Notes: generated by a model not told the origin, from the sequence alone. Positions 12,778 through 24,953 are shown, counted from the stretch's first letter. The stretch: 64,000 nt of DNA from Eucalyptus grandis (GCF_016545825.1 NC_052622.1:377001-441000); one strand, 5' to 3'. Translations and numbers: made by a program.

Positions 12778-12785
12778 TATATATT
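12778..12785 (+). promoter_or_regulatory. TATA box of the pectin methylesterase gene
   Basis: TATATATT is placed 98 bp before the ATG at 12876 in a pyrimidine-rich context. It is conserved in the left duplication copy at 2869. The spacing is normal for a plant TATA box plus a short leader. Confidence 0.6.
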
Positions 12786-12875
12786 TTGCCACTTTTTCTC
12801 CTCGATCTCATCCTCTGACTCAGGTTCAACTCTCGAAAATATCAAAACTCATTGCAATTCTCCTCCTTCAAAAAG

Positions 12876-14586
12876 ATGGCGAACAAGTTGGAATTCAGAG
12901 GACTCCCTCCTCTCGCGATCGCCATCCTTTCCCTTCTCATTGCCCTCGCACAGATTGCCGTTTCCGACGACAAAATCCCGATACCCGCCGATAAATCCCA
13001 AGTGAACGCCTGGTTCCAACAGAACGTGCAGGCTTTCGAGGCTCGAAAGGGCACGTTGGACCCAAACCTGGAGGCTGCCGAGGCCAAACCCCGAAGGTGA
13101 TTAGGGTGTGCCAAGATGGGAGTGGCGATTTCAAGACGGTGACCGAGGCCATCAACAGCATCCCCGCGGGAAACAGCCAGCGCGTGATCGTGTCAATCGC
13201 GGGCGGCGTGTACAAGGAGAAGATCACGATCGAAAGGACCAAGCCTTTCGTGACCTTGTACGGATCGCCTAACGACATGCCAAAGCTCACGTATTCAGGG
13301 ACGGCTCAGCAGTACGGGACGGTCGACAGTGCCTCCATCATCGTTGAGTCCGATTATTTCGTGGGCGCCAACCTTATTATCGAGGTGTGCATCATTTGCA
13401 ATCTTTGGTGTTCTTTACTCTTCTGAATTTCTCTCGTTCGCGCATAAACCTTAATTTCGTCCTTTCAAGGTTTACAAGATCCAGATGCAGTTTAACACTT
13501 CTTTTTCCCTGCTCTTTTTTTTTTTTTTTTCCCCTAGCATAAATCATTTGTTTGATCAGTTCCATCCATGTGTCATTGCATGCTTACATGCATGATGCAC
13601 GTACGTTTTCATGCTAATCGCAGCTGATTTGTTTCAGAATTCTGCGCCGAGGCCCGATGGGAAGGCAGCAGGTGGACAAGCAGTGGCTTTGAGGACTTCC
13701 GGTGACAAAGCAGCCTTCTACAATTGCAGGATGCTAGGGTTTCAGGACACGCTCTGCGACGATAGGGGCTTCCATTTCTTCAAGGATTGCTACATCGAGG
13801 GCACCGTGGATTTCATCTTTGGATCGGGGACTTCTATTTATTTGGTATGCATACCATTTCTCCATACTTGTTCTCAGAGGATTTTTCGACTAATTTGTCA
13901 TTTGGAAAGTGCTCAATGAAGTCATCACTGAACTCAACTTTGGTTGCGGGTGCACATTGCAGAACACCGAATTGCGTGTCCTGGGAGACAGTGGATTGAG
14001 CGTGATAACGGCTCAAGCTAGGCAAAGCAACACGGAGGACACCGGCTATTCGCTCGTGCATTGCAGCATCACTGGAACCGGCAATGGCACGTTCTTGGGA
14101 AGAGCTTGGATGCCCAGCCCGAGGGTGATCTTCTCTTACACCGACATGAGCAGTGTCATCAACCCCCTCGGCTGGTCCGACAACTTCCATCCCGAACGCC
14201 AGAGGTACACATAACAATATTCACCATGATGCTATCCCATGCAGCTCTAGTTCATGAAATGCGAGCTCGACTCGCATAAGATAGATGTCAGCCACCGTCC
14301 ACCTCATCGAAGGGGGACGGCGTGAATGGACGTGATTGCTTTGAGTACGATCACGCACGGTTTCATATTCGCATGTACATATACATGGAACAAAATCGTA
14401 ACCGAAAGGCTCTTCAAACTTTGCAGCACGGTGACGTTCGCAGAGTACAAGTGCTCGGGGGAGGGATCGACCCCGGCGGGGCGGGCCAAGTTCGCAAAGC
14501 AGCTTAGCGACGCAGACGTCCAAACCTTCATCTCCTTGTCCTACATCGTCGGCTCCAAGTGGCTTCTTCCTCCTCCTAGAGTATAG
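12876..14586 (+). pseudogene. Pectin methylesterase (PPME1/VGD-type, no pro-region), frameshifted in exon 1
   Basis: Four exons are visible: 12876-13384, 13638-13844, 13963-14204 and 14427-14586, all GT-AG. A signal peptide (residues 1 to about 28) leads directly into the catalytic domain with no PMEI pro-region, as in pollen-tube pectinesterases of the PPME1 group. Exon 2 carries [13 protein letters not shown] and DFIFG, and exon 3 carries LGRAW. These hold the catalytic Gln, two Asp and Arg of carbohydrate esterase family 8, which de-esterifies cell-wall homogalacturonan. Exon 1 reads through to GCCAAACCCCGAAGG and meets TGA at 13098-13100, while the family sequence KVIRVCQDGSGDF continues one frame over. 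One base is therefore missing around 13086-13093. With it the product would be about 372 residues, near the family size. Everything else looks intact, so this is either a recent pseudogene or a sequence error. Confidence 0.88.
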
Positions 14587-16656
14587 AAAGATGTACCCAA
14601 AACTCTTCCCATTTTGATCATTAAAAGGTGACAACCGCTTAAATGTCATTGTATCGTTCAAATTATTTATAAAAAAAAAAAAAAAAAGGCTCTTGCCGAG
14701 TACGTACTATAGCGAATTATTATGTGGCGGAATTCGGTCGGACTGTCCATGCCTCTCCACCTATCTCTTGCTGTAAACATTGCGTTTTTTACCCCCAAAT
14801 TAGAATATTGGTTAATGCTTTCCGGAAGACCATTTTCTAAAAAATGTTTTTCCCTTATCAATTTAGGAGATTTATTTCCCTAAATTTAAATATGCATAAT
14901 TTCTTTATCCATAAATGGCTTTCCATTTAGTAATCAATTTTAGCAACAAAAAAAAGGCGAGAAAATTGGAAACACTGATTTGTGAAAATTTCTTTTACTT
15001 AAACAAACGCACTATAAGATTCAAATGCTTGAATAGTTGAAGTAATGGTATTGCTATCCCGTCCTCAATCAGATCAGTAGGTCCAAATCTCACATATATA
15101 TCGAACATTTTTCTAATTAACCAACATCAACCTTCTTTGGCTAACATATAGAAACATCTTTCATCGACATCACCCTTATTTGGAAAATGGACTTAACATG
15201 CCAAAATACCTTAGGAACTGGTCAGGAATCACCAAAAACCAGTTAAAATTTCGTTGAACTGGTCTGAAAATATCTCAGAACCAGTCGGAACGGCTTGATT
15301 GAATTGGTCAACGCCTGTTAATGCCGGTCAATGGGCGATTAACAGTCAGTCAACACCGATCGACAGTTGGTCAACGGTCGGTTGACTTGGACTGCTAATG
15401 TGGCGAAGGTGACATCGTGGTGACGTAAGCATAAGGTAGGTGCTAGCGCGTGCAAGGGCGCCCGTGGATCTCAAGCGTAGAGACTCCAGGCGGCAATCGT
15501 GGTGGTGGTTGGCCATGGATTTCGACGTCCTTTAGTGACGAAATTTTAGGATCCAGTTCTTCTAAGGGCAGCGAGTCTGATGGTGATGCATGTTCTCCGA
15601 AATTAGCAACGAAAGAGTCTTGAACAACAAATGAAGCCACGGATTTGAGGATGAAATCTCCGTGAGCGGGTGATTAGGCTTCCGTCATGATAACCACTGA
15701 GGAGAAACACTGCCAATGTGGCTGTCCTTACTAAAATAGACTCGATTGATACTTTTTAAAAGACAATAATTCTAATATCAAGTTGAAAATTAAGATAACA
15801 GAAAATTTGTAAATTCTGTTTTTTTTTTTTTTTTTTTCAAGTGAAGAGTACATGCCTATTTGACTATCTAAAGTAATAAAATATTAAGTAAAATCAATTA
15901 TGACCAATTAAGGGAAATACACAAAATCACGAAATGTCCTAAATATATGTCTCATAGTTATGATTCCCAAATCTTTTTGTCCAAAGAGAAGTTGCGGCAT
16001 CCCTTTCCATTCGAAGACGAAGACCCACGGTCGTCCCGGTTGCGGGTCTAACTGGCCGTTGAATCATCCATCGATTTTTCTCTTCAATGACTGGTCTTTT
16101 ATTTTTTATTTTTGTTGAACAGGACTCATGCGTTCTAACTAAATACCCGAGGGTTCACACGTATCTGATTCTATATCATTACATCCATTAGACTTTTCCT
16201 ACGTTAAATTCCCCTTCAGCTAACAGATTAATTGCGATCGCTTATTTAAAAATAATAATCTAAAGATAATGTCATAATTTCTTGTTCGATATTTAAATTG
16301 AATAAAACCGAACTTGTTTAAAAAATAAAACTAGAAAAAAAGGAATGAAAGAAAAACAAGTTCTTGGTAGACCTTGAAACTGGATCGAAAAAAATAAGAT
16401 AGGTTCCGGATCAGTTTCAAGAGAAATATAATAGGTTTCGAATTCTAAAAATCGAGAACTGATTTTAACATGGTAAGTTTCAATTTTCAAATCTAGAAAC
16501 TACTCATTCTAGAACTAATCATTCTTAACAGATAGGGCAGTCAAAAGGCTGTTAAATGCACCAATCGAAATACTTCAAGAACTCTAGGTTCCATTATCTC
16601 TCATATAAGAATTCGTTGCATCGCTTTCTAGACAAGGCCCAAATTGGATAATGCTG
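14587..16656. other. Intergenic DNA with no recognised gene
   Basis: A-run at 14669-14688 and a T-run at about 15820-15838. At about 15290-15390 there are several degenerate GGTCAAC/GGTTGAC strings, resembling those in the leader of the copia element at about 22860-23050. No coding frame stands out. It ends at the TGCTG target duplication of the copia element. Confidence 0.6.
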
Positions 16657-17078
16657 TGTTGGGAATAACGGATCCCCGAAAACCGAATTCGACACTAAAT
16701 CGAACCCCTAAAGCAATGCGGAAGACGAAGCTCGGGAATAACACGTATCACCGATCGTAAAGCACATCACGGATTCGAGCGTACCTTGTTAGTCACAGAT
16801 TAGACACCGACGCCGATAAGAGGAAGAGAATCTGGCCCTGTTTGATCCGATGACGCCTTGAAGGAAAGAAAAACGCTTACTATTTTTCTTTTCTATTTTG
16901 GAGAGAGAGAGTGCGCAGGAGAAGACGTACGTACGTTGTTTCCAACCGTTGTCATCTCTCTTTCTCTCTCCTCCCTTTTATACCTTCCCCCATCCACGGG
17001 CCCTATTCCCGTGGGCCGGGCCTTTTGGGCCCAGCATGGGCGGACGGGCCTTAAGCCCATCACCAATTAAAACCATCA
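16657..17078 (-). repeat. Left LTR (3' LTR) of the copia element
   Basis: 422 bp, TGTTGGGAATAACGG to AACCATCA on the plus strand. It holds GA-rich and CT-rich tracts and a GGGCCC-rich end. The TTTTATACC near 16976 is on the plus strand, so it is not the element's own TATA box. Confidence 0.95.
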
Positions 17079-17303
17079 TCTCCCACTCGCACATGGTGGG
17101 CTGAACATGATTCTATTTACCTCTCTTCAACATTCATACCGGTGAATAATCCGTGCGACCAGCATACTTTGAGAGCTCGTTGCTATACATCTGTTAGGAA
17201 TATATAGCAGCTCATAATGGGCATCACATCCTGAGTAGATTTAGTATGCAGTACTCTAGATCGATTGATCACATTTATATCTCTCTTAATCTCTTTCAAA
17301 CAA

Positions 17304-17348
<45 letters not shown>

Positions 17349-18200
17349 ATTCACAATATGATTATCACAAAGACAATCATAATTGATTAACCGGTGAATA
17401 CAAAAACTACAATGTGATTCTCCAAATTCGATCTTCCTCTTCCCTTCAAACTCTCAATTTCAGTTCAGCTTGCTTTTCTAGAAATGCCACATTAGATCGA
17501 ATCAACTCATGACCATTGGCAACACCCTAAGATAGCAAACACTAAATAGAAATCTTGAGAATAAGTAAGAGTCATGAGGGGACAAAAAAAATTGAGGAAC
17601 TCTTTTCCTCAAGAGTCTCACACGTTATAAAAGTTGAGATCAAACTTTTTGCCACTCTTATTAGTCGTCTCATGCATACGTAGTATGAAATACGTATTAC
17701 GGTATTAACTCCTTTCCCATGGAGCGTATGCCTACACTTTCAATACCGTACAGATAATAGTTCAGACATACCCAATGTCTAACTTGAGTTCACATATCTA
17801 CTCAATCATAAAATTCATCAGAACTCATATCTGGCATCATAAACAGATAAAGTAAAATATGTGGGTTATTTTATTTTCGGACATAGTTAGTATTATGTCC
17901 TCATCTTAACACTTAGTTAAGGCGACATACGTATTTTAAGTTTGAGCTCTTGATTATCACCTAGATAATAAGCTTAAAAATAGTCTCATCTCTATCTATC
18001 ACACAGTAAATAGAGGCGATTACCCGTGTGAGTGGGCTAATCTTATATTTGTCCGACATACTTTCTCAACTTAAAGTAATGCACTGAACATTAAGATGCA
18101 TAAAGATCAAACAAAGATTCATAGGCATTAATGATGAAAACACAAATTCATCAAATGTGAACTCTTAGGGAAATTACAATATTCAATATATCATCCTCTA
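17079..18200. other. Non-coding 3' part of the copia element with a (TA)n microsatellite
   Basis: Between RNase H and the 3' LTR. An uninterrupted TA repeat covers about 17308-17345. The rest has no readable frame. Such a 1.1-kb spacer is longer than needed for an untranslated region. Confidence 0.7.
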
Positions 18201-18267
18201 CGCAATCCTAGAGATTTCACATGGCCACAAAACACATCTCTAGGTATTGGCTTTGTCATAGGATCTG

Positions 18268-21200
18268 CTACCATTCTATGCGTAGTATGTACTCTAAGTT
18301 CACCTCTTTTCGTGCAATCATATCCATGACAAAATTATACTTGGTATCTATGTGTTTGGTCTTGCCATGATATTTTGGATCTTTTGTGTACGCTTTCGCT
18401 GCTTGGCTATCACAGTTAATCAATAACAAATCTGCAGCACTTCCAATAACACCTAAATGATCCAATAATCTCTTAAACCAAACATCTTCTTATACTGCTG
18501 CTGATAATGCCACGAACTCAGTTTCCATCGTGGACAAGGCTATACACTTTTGTTTCTTACTGCTCCAACATATGGTGCCATTATTCGGTAAGAGAACAAA
18601 CCTAGAGGTAGATTTCCTTTCATTTAAATCTCCTCCCCAATCAGCATCAGAATAGCCTTTGAGTTGCAGATCCTTTCCTTAATAACTCAACGTATAATCA
18701 GCAGTTCCCTTTAGATACCTCAGTATTCTTTTAACGGCTTTCCAACGTGCTTGACCTGGATTGGATTGGTATCTACTCATCATTCCAACTGCAAAACATA
18801 TGCCAGGTCTTGTATACATCATAGCGTACATCAAGCTTCCAACAGCATTAGCATAAGGAACATGTTGCATTTGTTCCTTCTCTTGTGGAGTCCTTGGACA
18901 CAGTCTATGGCTCAATCCTTCACCTTTTGCAATAGGAGTATCTATGGGTTTACAATCTTGAAATCTTAACTCCAAGAATGTAAGCTACATCACCCATGTC
19001 TTTCATCTCAAAGTTGGAAGACAACCAACTCTTGACAGTATTAACAAACTCTATATTGTTTCCGACAATTAGTATATCATCAACATATAATGATATGATC
19101 ACAAATTGACCTTAGGATCTTTTGATATATACACAATGATCCTCATCTATCATTGTAAAGTCATATCCCATTATCGCATTATGAAAACGTATATACCATT
19201 GTCTTGACGACTGCTTAAAACCATATATCGACCCCCAAAGTCGACATACCTTTTCTTCTTGGCCTTTCACTATGAAACCAGCAGGTTGTTCCATATATAT
19301 ATTTCTTCCTCTAATTCTCCATTGAGGAAAGCAGTCTTTACATCCATTTGATGTAACTCAAGATCCATACTAACCACTTTTGCCAGAATAATGCGAATCG
19401 AGGTAAATCTCACTATAGGAGAAAATGTTTCTTCATAATCAATTCCTTCCTATTGATTATACCCCTTCGCCACAAGGTGAGCATTATCCCTTTCTATCGA
19501 GCCATCAGCCTTTCGCTTTATTTTGAGAACCCACTTGTTCCCAATAGCTTTGTGTTCTTTTGGAAGATCAACTAGTTTCCCAAACTTGGTTTGATTTCTT
19601 TGACTCAATTTCCTCTTCCATTACATGAATCCATTTTTCCTTACTAGGGCAATTTAGAGCCTCATTAATATTTCTTGGCTCATCCTTATCTTACGGAGCA
19701 ATAATAAAAGTTTCCCCTTCAATATCAAAACGTCGACGGGGAGTACTTTGGCGACTTATTCGCCGTATGGGAGATTGTACACTTTGCACATCATTTCCCA
19801 TTATGCTCCCACTTGGAAAAGATAATGATGATGTCGTCTCATCATGTGGTTGCAATTGAGAATGAGTTGAATTCAATTCATCATTTCTCATATTACTCCC
19901 ACTTGGACGAACTACACTAATATCATTATCTTAATCCAAGGTTTCAAATAGGAAGTAGTCTTCTCCTATTTCGCCCTTCTTAGGAAATTCATCCACTAAG
20001 AATGTGACATCCCGTGATTCAAATTCAGTTATACTCCCACTTTCCTGCTCACCTATGAACACATACCATTTCGAGTGTTCGAAGTATCTCATGAAAATAC
20101 TCTTCTTTCATTTGGGACCATATTTCCCAAATTTGTGAGAGGACTCATTAGTATAGGTAGTACAACCCCATGGCTTAAGAAAACTTAAGTCCGGTTTTCT
20201 ATCTGTCCACAACTTATATGGAATGGAAGCAACTGATTTGGAAGGCATCCGGTTAAGTATATAGGCAGCAGTTAACAACGCATCACTCCAAAAAGTGATA
20301 GGTAAGTTAGCATGCGCCATCATGGACCTAACCATTTCTAGTAGGGTTCTGTTTGTTCTCTCTGCAACACCATTTTGTTGAGGAGTATATGGAATAGACA
20401 ACTGTCTTTCTATTCCTTTTTCATCACATAATTTTCTGAACTTATCAAATAAATATTCTCGACCTCGATCAGATCTCAATACTTTTTTTTTCTTGTCTAA
20501 TTGATTTTCTACTAAGTTCATAAACATTTTTTAAACAACTTATGTTTCAGATTTATGAGAAATCAAATAGACATATCCGAATCGAGTATAATCATTTATA
20601 AAAGTGATGAAATAAACAGCCCCTTGCCTTCCTCTCATATTCATTGAACCACAGACATCATAATGGACTAAATGCAGAGGAAATTCAGCTCTTTTACCTT
20701 TTCCAAATGGTTTCCTTGTCGTTTTCCCTACTAGGCAATGCTCACATATTGGCAAATCGACTTTTTCAATGTTACCCAACAAGCCCTCTTTGGCTAGTCT
20801 ATTCATACGTTGTTGGCCAATATGACCAAGTCTAGCATGCTACATAATCACATCATTATCATATGAATTAGGAGACGTGAAATAAGGGAATAACAAATAT
20901 TGACATCACCACAGTCAACATATAATACAATGAAACCATCCAGAAAGTGACCACAACCATAGTAGTTTGTATCCAAATACAAATCTATACCTCTATTATG
21001 GAAGTTCATATAAAAAACAAGTTTAACCAACACCAAAACATACGTTAAATTTCGACGAATCTCTAGAGCATATGGAACGTCATGTAGGAACAAGATGCGT
21101 CCACCACGCATGTTCAATTGGCAGGTGCCAATCCCTTTAACTTCATTTCTGGAGTTATATCCCACATAGATCCACTTAGTTCCAGTCGGTATCGTCGGAA

Positions 21201-22669
21201 TTCCACGAAGGATTCTCTATCCTTCGCTACATGGTTTGTCTTTCCTGAATCTACAGTCCACAAAGGATTGGATTCAGCCAATAATTCAGAACTTAACACA
21301 TAATCAAAGTTCTCAAATGTACAAGAGGTGTTTACCTTTTTCGGCTCACAACAGTTGCGAGCATAGTGACATTTTCTTGTCACAATTGTAACACCTCACA
21401 CTTGACTTTTTCTTCACTTGAGGACGTTTTCCTCTTTTGTGTTGGTTAACTCTTGATTTCTTATAACAAGGACTTGATCCTTTGCATTCCCACATATTGA
21501 ACGAATCAATACGCTTGCACTTAGAGCTCAAAGCCCTTTCTGAGCTAGGACCAGCATAGCCAATGTCTATTTTCGGCTCAAATGCCGATAGGCAATCCTC
21601 TACTAGCTCAAGGTGGTGCACGGCATCCTCTAGATCTTCCATAAATGGTCAAGAGCTTCTAGTGCTTATAGCTTTTCCAGCACATATTGAATCTTCATAT
21701 TCAATATTCCACAATTGTTGCCGTTCATATCAGCAATTACGTTCTTAGTTGCTGAAACCATCGATTTGAACACATCAGACTTATATGCACGAATAATTAA
21801 TGCCTATCATTTATGCATCCCTTTTGCACAAACCCATCATATTAATGAACAATTTCAAGCAAGGTTTTAGAATCAAAAGGTCACTACGTTTCCAATCATC
21901 CTACAAAATCCTAACTTAAAACTATCATTAATATGATTGTCATATGCAAAATCAATTCTATGAAGCTACAAAAACTTCTAAACTACCCACAGCTAATTAC
22001 CCACAAAGAAGCAACCAGCAATAACAGAAAGCAAATGATAATTGATATCCAATAAAACAATAATGCTTTCAACATAATACAACAATCCATTACACTAAGT
22101 AATATACACAGAAGAAAATATCAACATAGAATAAGATATTCACACTCAATAACATCTCAAACTAATCTAAGAAATAATTAGGGAATGTTCCTTCTAATCT
22201 ATCAGTCAAAATATCTGAGATTTTTGAAGGCACATTTGCCAACCATGGAAAAACTTTTGGAGAGCTTTCATGTCGCCTCCAAGGCGCATTCACTTTACGC
22301 CATGTGGCACTCAATCTAAGAGTTGAAGTTTTGGTTAACTCAATCCTTTAGTACTCTCTAACAAAAGCTACCACTAGACTCCTATAATCCGGGACCACGT
22401 TGACCTCCCATAGCCGATCTAACACTGCTTGCCATTCAGGTGGAAGAGTGTTTATCAAAGCCGGCATCTTCTCAAAATCCGGCATGAGATAACCATTCCA
22501 GATGATTTCCTGTATCATCTAATTGACCCTGACCACGTGTGATACTAAATCACTGTCATGCCACCGATAATCAGCTAACTCTTTCATCAGCCTTTTCAGT
22601 CTAGCTCTTCCTTCATCCGTTCTCGGGGTTGCAGGTATCCTTGCATAACGCTTCATAGTTCCTGCAACA
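18268..22669 (-). pseudogene. Remnant gag-pol polyprotein of the copia element
   Basis: Fragments read from right to left on the minus strand. A gag-like start (MKRYARIP) lies near 22660. Near 21360-21430 is a CCHC zinc knuckle split by a frameshift (CYNCDKK, then CHYARNC one frame away). The protease WTVDSG motif lies near 21265. The GAG-pre-integrase and integrase stretch at 20108-20806 keeps the acidic triad contexts HYDVCGS, SDRGREY and NGVAERT. Reverse transcriptase keeps YVDD at 19076-19087, and RNase H (INCDSQAA, HIDTKYNF) lies at 18268-18465. Stops and frameshifts separate these blocks. The best-preserved block is integrase, at 139 codons without a stop. Confidence 0.92.
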
Positions 22670-22839
22670 AATGCAGAACCAATAAATGGATCACTTATAA
22701 TCCACAATAAACAAAATGGAAAATACATAATTTTCCATGATTCATGCAACAAATGGAGAATAAAAAATGGATTACCTCTAACCCACATAGACATTTTTGA
22801 AAAAGAAACAAATCTTCTTCTTCTTCTTCTTCTTCTTTT

Positions 22840-23340
22840 TTTTTTTTTTTTTTTTTTTTTTCGGGTCAACGGTCGCCGATCAACGGGTCAACGGACCGGT
22901 CGGGCGGGTCGGACGAACCGACCGCACGTGCCGCATGCGTGCGCGGGTTGACGTCACGCAGACGTCAGCCCGCACGTGCCACACGCGTGCCAGGCGTCCG
23001 CAGTCGGGTCGGGTCGGGTCGCCGGTCAGGTTGCCGGCCAGTGACCGTCCGGCCAACCGTCGTCAGCGCTGACATCATCCCAGCGGTTACCGACCGTTGG
23101 GTGACGTCATGCTGACGTCAGCATGCATCGGTCCATCGACCGGCGCGTCTTGTTTCGCCGGCCGGCGGCGAGCACGTGCCGGTTCGCCGACCGGCGCGTG
23201 TGTCACACGCGCTGGGCGAGCCTGCGCTTCCGGGCGCGTCGCACCCACGCGCAGCGCCTTCTGGCCGCACATGTGGACGCGTGCAGCGTCGCCCGGCGGC
23301 GCACGACATGTCGCCGAACTCGCCTCGACGAGCCTTTTCA
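22840..23340. other. GC-rich leader of the copia element
   Basis: A CTT/poly-T run at about 22815-22860 is followed by about 480 bp of CpG-rich DNA with repeated GGTCAAC, GACGTCA and GTGCCACACGCGTGCC-like strings. It lies between the primer site and gag. Long open frames on both strands here are a consequence of GC richness and are not considered genes. Confidence 0.65.
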
Positions 23341-23500
23341 CCCTATGTTTTCAGAAATCGATTTCAAGTTATGGAAACTCGAAAAAATTGATGAACAGTG
23401 CTCGGGTGTCGGGATTTCTCGCCTCGATCCATGCCAGCCAATTTTCTTCGCGAAAATTCAATCAAAAAACATCAAACAGGTCGGGAAAACGTGAACTAGG

Positions 23501-23513
23501 GCTCTGATACCAA
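23501..23513 (-). other. Primer binding site of the copia element
   Basis: On the minus strand TTGGTATCAGAGC follows the 5' LTR end CCCAACA without a gap. TGGTATCAGAGC is complementary to the 3' end of plant initiator-methionine tRNA, the usual primer of copia elements. Confidence 0.95.
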
Positions 23514-23935
23514 TGTTGGGAATAACGGATCCCCGAAAACCGGATTCAACACTAAATTGAACCCCTAAAGCAATGCGGAAGACGAAGCCCAGGAATAACA
23601 CGTATCACCGATCGCAAAGCACACCATGGATTCGAGCGTACCTTGTTAGCCACAAATTAGACACCGACGCCGATAAGAGGAAGAGAATCTGGCCCTGTTC
23701 GATCCGATGACGCCTTGAAGGAAAGAAAAACGCTTACTATTTTTCTTTTCTATTTTGGAGAGAGAGAGAGTGCGCGGGAGAAGACGTACGTACGTTGTTT
23801 CCAACCGTTGTCATCTCTCTCTCTCTCCTCCCTTTTATACCTTCCCCCATCCACGGGCCCTATTCCCGTGGGCCGGGCCTTTTGGGCCCAGCATGGGCGG
23901 ACGGGCCTTAAGCCCATCACCAATTAAAACCATCA
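23514..23935 (-). repeat. Right LTR (5' LTR) of the copia element
   Basis: 422 bp, about 97% identical to the left LTR. Differences are mainly C/T and G/A exchanges plus length changes in the GA and CT runs, as expected for methylated, ageing retrotransposon DNA. Confidence 0.95.
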
Positions 23936-24946
23936 TGCTGCAACAGTGGGTCTTTTGCGGGTCAACTACGCTGTCAAAACATCTTCATCTGTTTTGAGGG
24001 AAAGTGTGCGGGTCAACTACGCTGTCAAAACATCTTCATCTGTTTTGAGGGAAAGTGCTCAGAAGGCACCTTATGCAAATAGCGGACTGCTCTTCAGAAG
24101 GACCCACCACGTTCCGCAGCACTGTTTCAACATGAATCGCGAAAGCCAACAACAGCTGTCGGCCAAACAAAAAAGTGACAATAGCTGGAAGTGGATCAGT
24201 CAAAGATGATTTCCAACATCACAGCATTCCTAGTAGCTAACTTCTACTCCACGTTTAAAAATTAGCATTTAATTTCATTATCGTTCAATATAGATGTTAT
24301 TTAAGAACATTCATTTCGACTCTAGAAGAAGTTATAAAATCATGAATTTCGCTGGAACTAACAATATCCGAGGATCATGTGTTTTTTACCTCCCTCATTA
24401 AAAGAAAGCTAGTGCATACAAGTATGGATATAGCTCACTTTCATAATTAATTTAATTTGCTTGCGGGTGATATTCATATTTTATAGCCACCCAATCAGAA
24501 ATTTCATTCAATCGGGAATAGAGGAAAAATTAAACCCAAAGCGTAAAGCACTCTTATATCGTGCATGTTCTTCCATTCAATGTTTCATACATGCACAGAC
24601 AAAATAAGAATCCCTTCATTCTTATCCCTTTTTCACATAAATGTGGGTGCTTGTTATGTATATTATTCCAAGTAACTTTGTCGTTTAATTGCGCTTTTGT
24701 TGAATCGATCAACTTCGGTTGAAAAGTCTCGTTACCGACACAATTTTCTTTTATTTCGCCAAGTATCACCAACGCACCTTTATCCTTTCTTCCGCGTCGT
24801 AAATTCCTTGGTCTTGGTCTTGCTTTGACGTCCTTTACGTAGATGTGAACATGAAGCATGTGTTCCGACACAGACCGGATCCATCGCCGAGTATTGCAAC
24901 GTTCGTTTTACTGCGTGGCCGGCCAGATCTCTCTGTTCATGATGTC
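23936..24946. other. Non-coding interval with a 51-bp direct repeat
   Basis: Two consecutive copies of a 51-bp unit (23957-24007, 24008-24058; start GCGGGTCAACTACGC) lie just right of the copia target duplication. They differ at only the final base. No gene is supported in the rest; the last part is the upstream region of the small cysteine-rich gene. Confidence 0.8.
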
Positions 24947-24953
24947 TATAAAT
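24947..24953 (+). promoter_or_regulatory. TATA box of the first small cysteine-rich protein gene
   Basis: TATAAAT, 135 bp before the ATG at 25082, followed by an A/G-rich leader. It is the only good TATA element in the 250 bp upstream. Confidence 0.6.

Larger units (their letters stand above)
8979..12983 (+). repeat. Right copy of the tandem segmental duplication
   Basis: This is the counterpart of 1-3071; similarity to the left copy can be followed to 12983, where the left copy is cut off. This copy retains transferase intron 2 and exon 3, so the left copy is the deleted one. Transferase and esterase stay in the same order and strand in both copies, which fits unequal crossing-over or a tandem duplication of one two-gene block. 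Confidence 0.92.
16657..23935 (-). mobile_element. Complete but decayed Ty1/copia LTR retrotransposon
   Basis: Two 422-bp direct repeats (16657-17078 and 23514-23935) bound the element and start TG and end CA. The target site duplication TGCTG is seen at 16652-16656 and 23936-23940. Reading on the minus strand, the 5' LTR is the right one. Directly inside it lies TTGGTATCAGAGC, the initiator-Met tRNA primer site, and a purine-rich GAGTGGGAGA tract abuts the 3' LTR. Gene order from right to left is gag, zinc knuckle, protease, integrase, reverse transcriptase, RNase H. Integrase before reverse transcriptase places it in Ty1/copia. I count about 12 substitutions and two small length changes between the LTRs, mostly transitions. 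All frames are interrupted, so it cannot move by itself. Confidence 0.96.

Noticed and set aside
15280..15400. Degenerate GGTCAAC repeats as a second copia fragment
   Set aside because: Only short strings match the copia leader, with no continuous alignment and no LTR nearby.
22797..23507. Several open frames on both strands in the copia leader
   Set aside because: They arise from CpG-rich repeats between the primer site and gag, with no gag, pol or host domain.
16657..23935. Endogenous viral sequence
   Set aside because: LTRs, target duplication, copia domain order and initiator-Met primer site identify a plant Ty1/copia retrotransposon; no envelope or movement-protein gene is seen.
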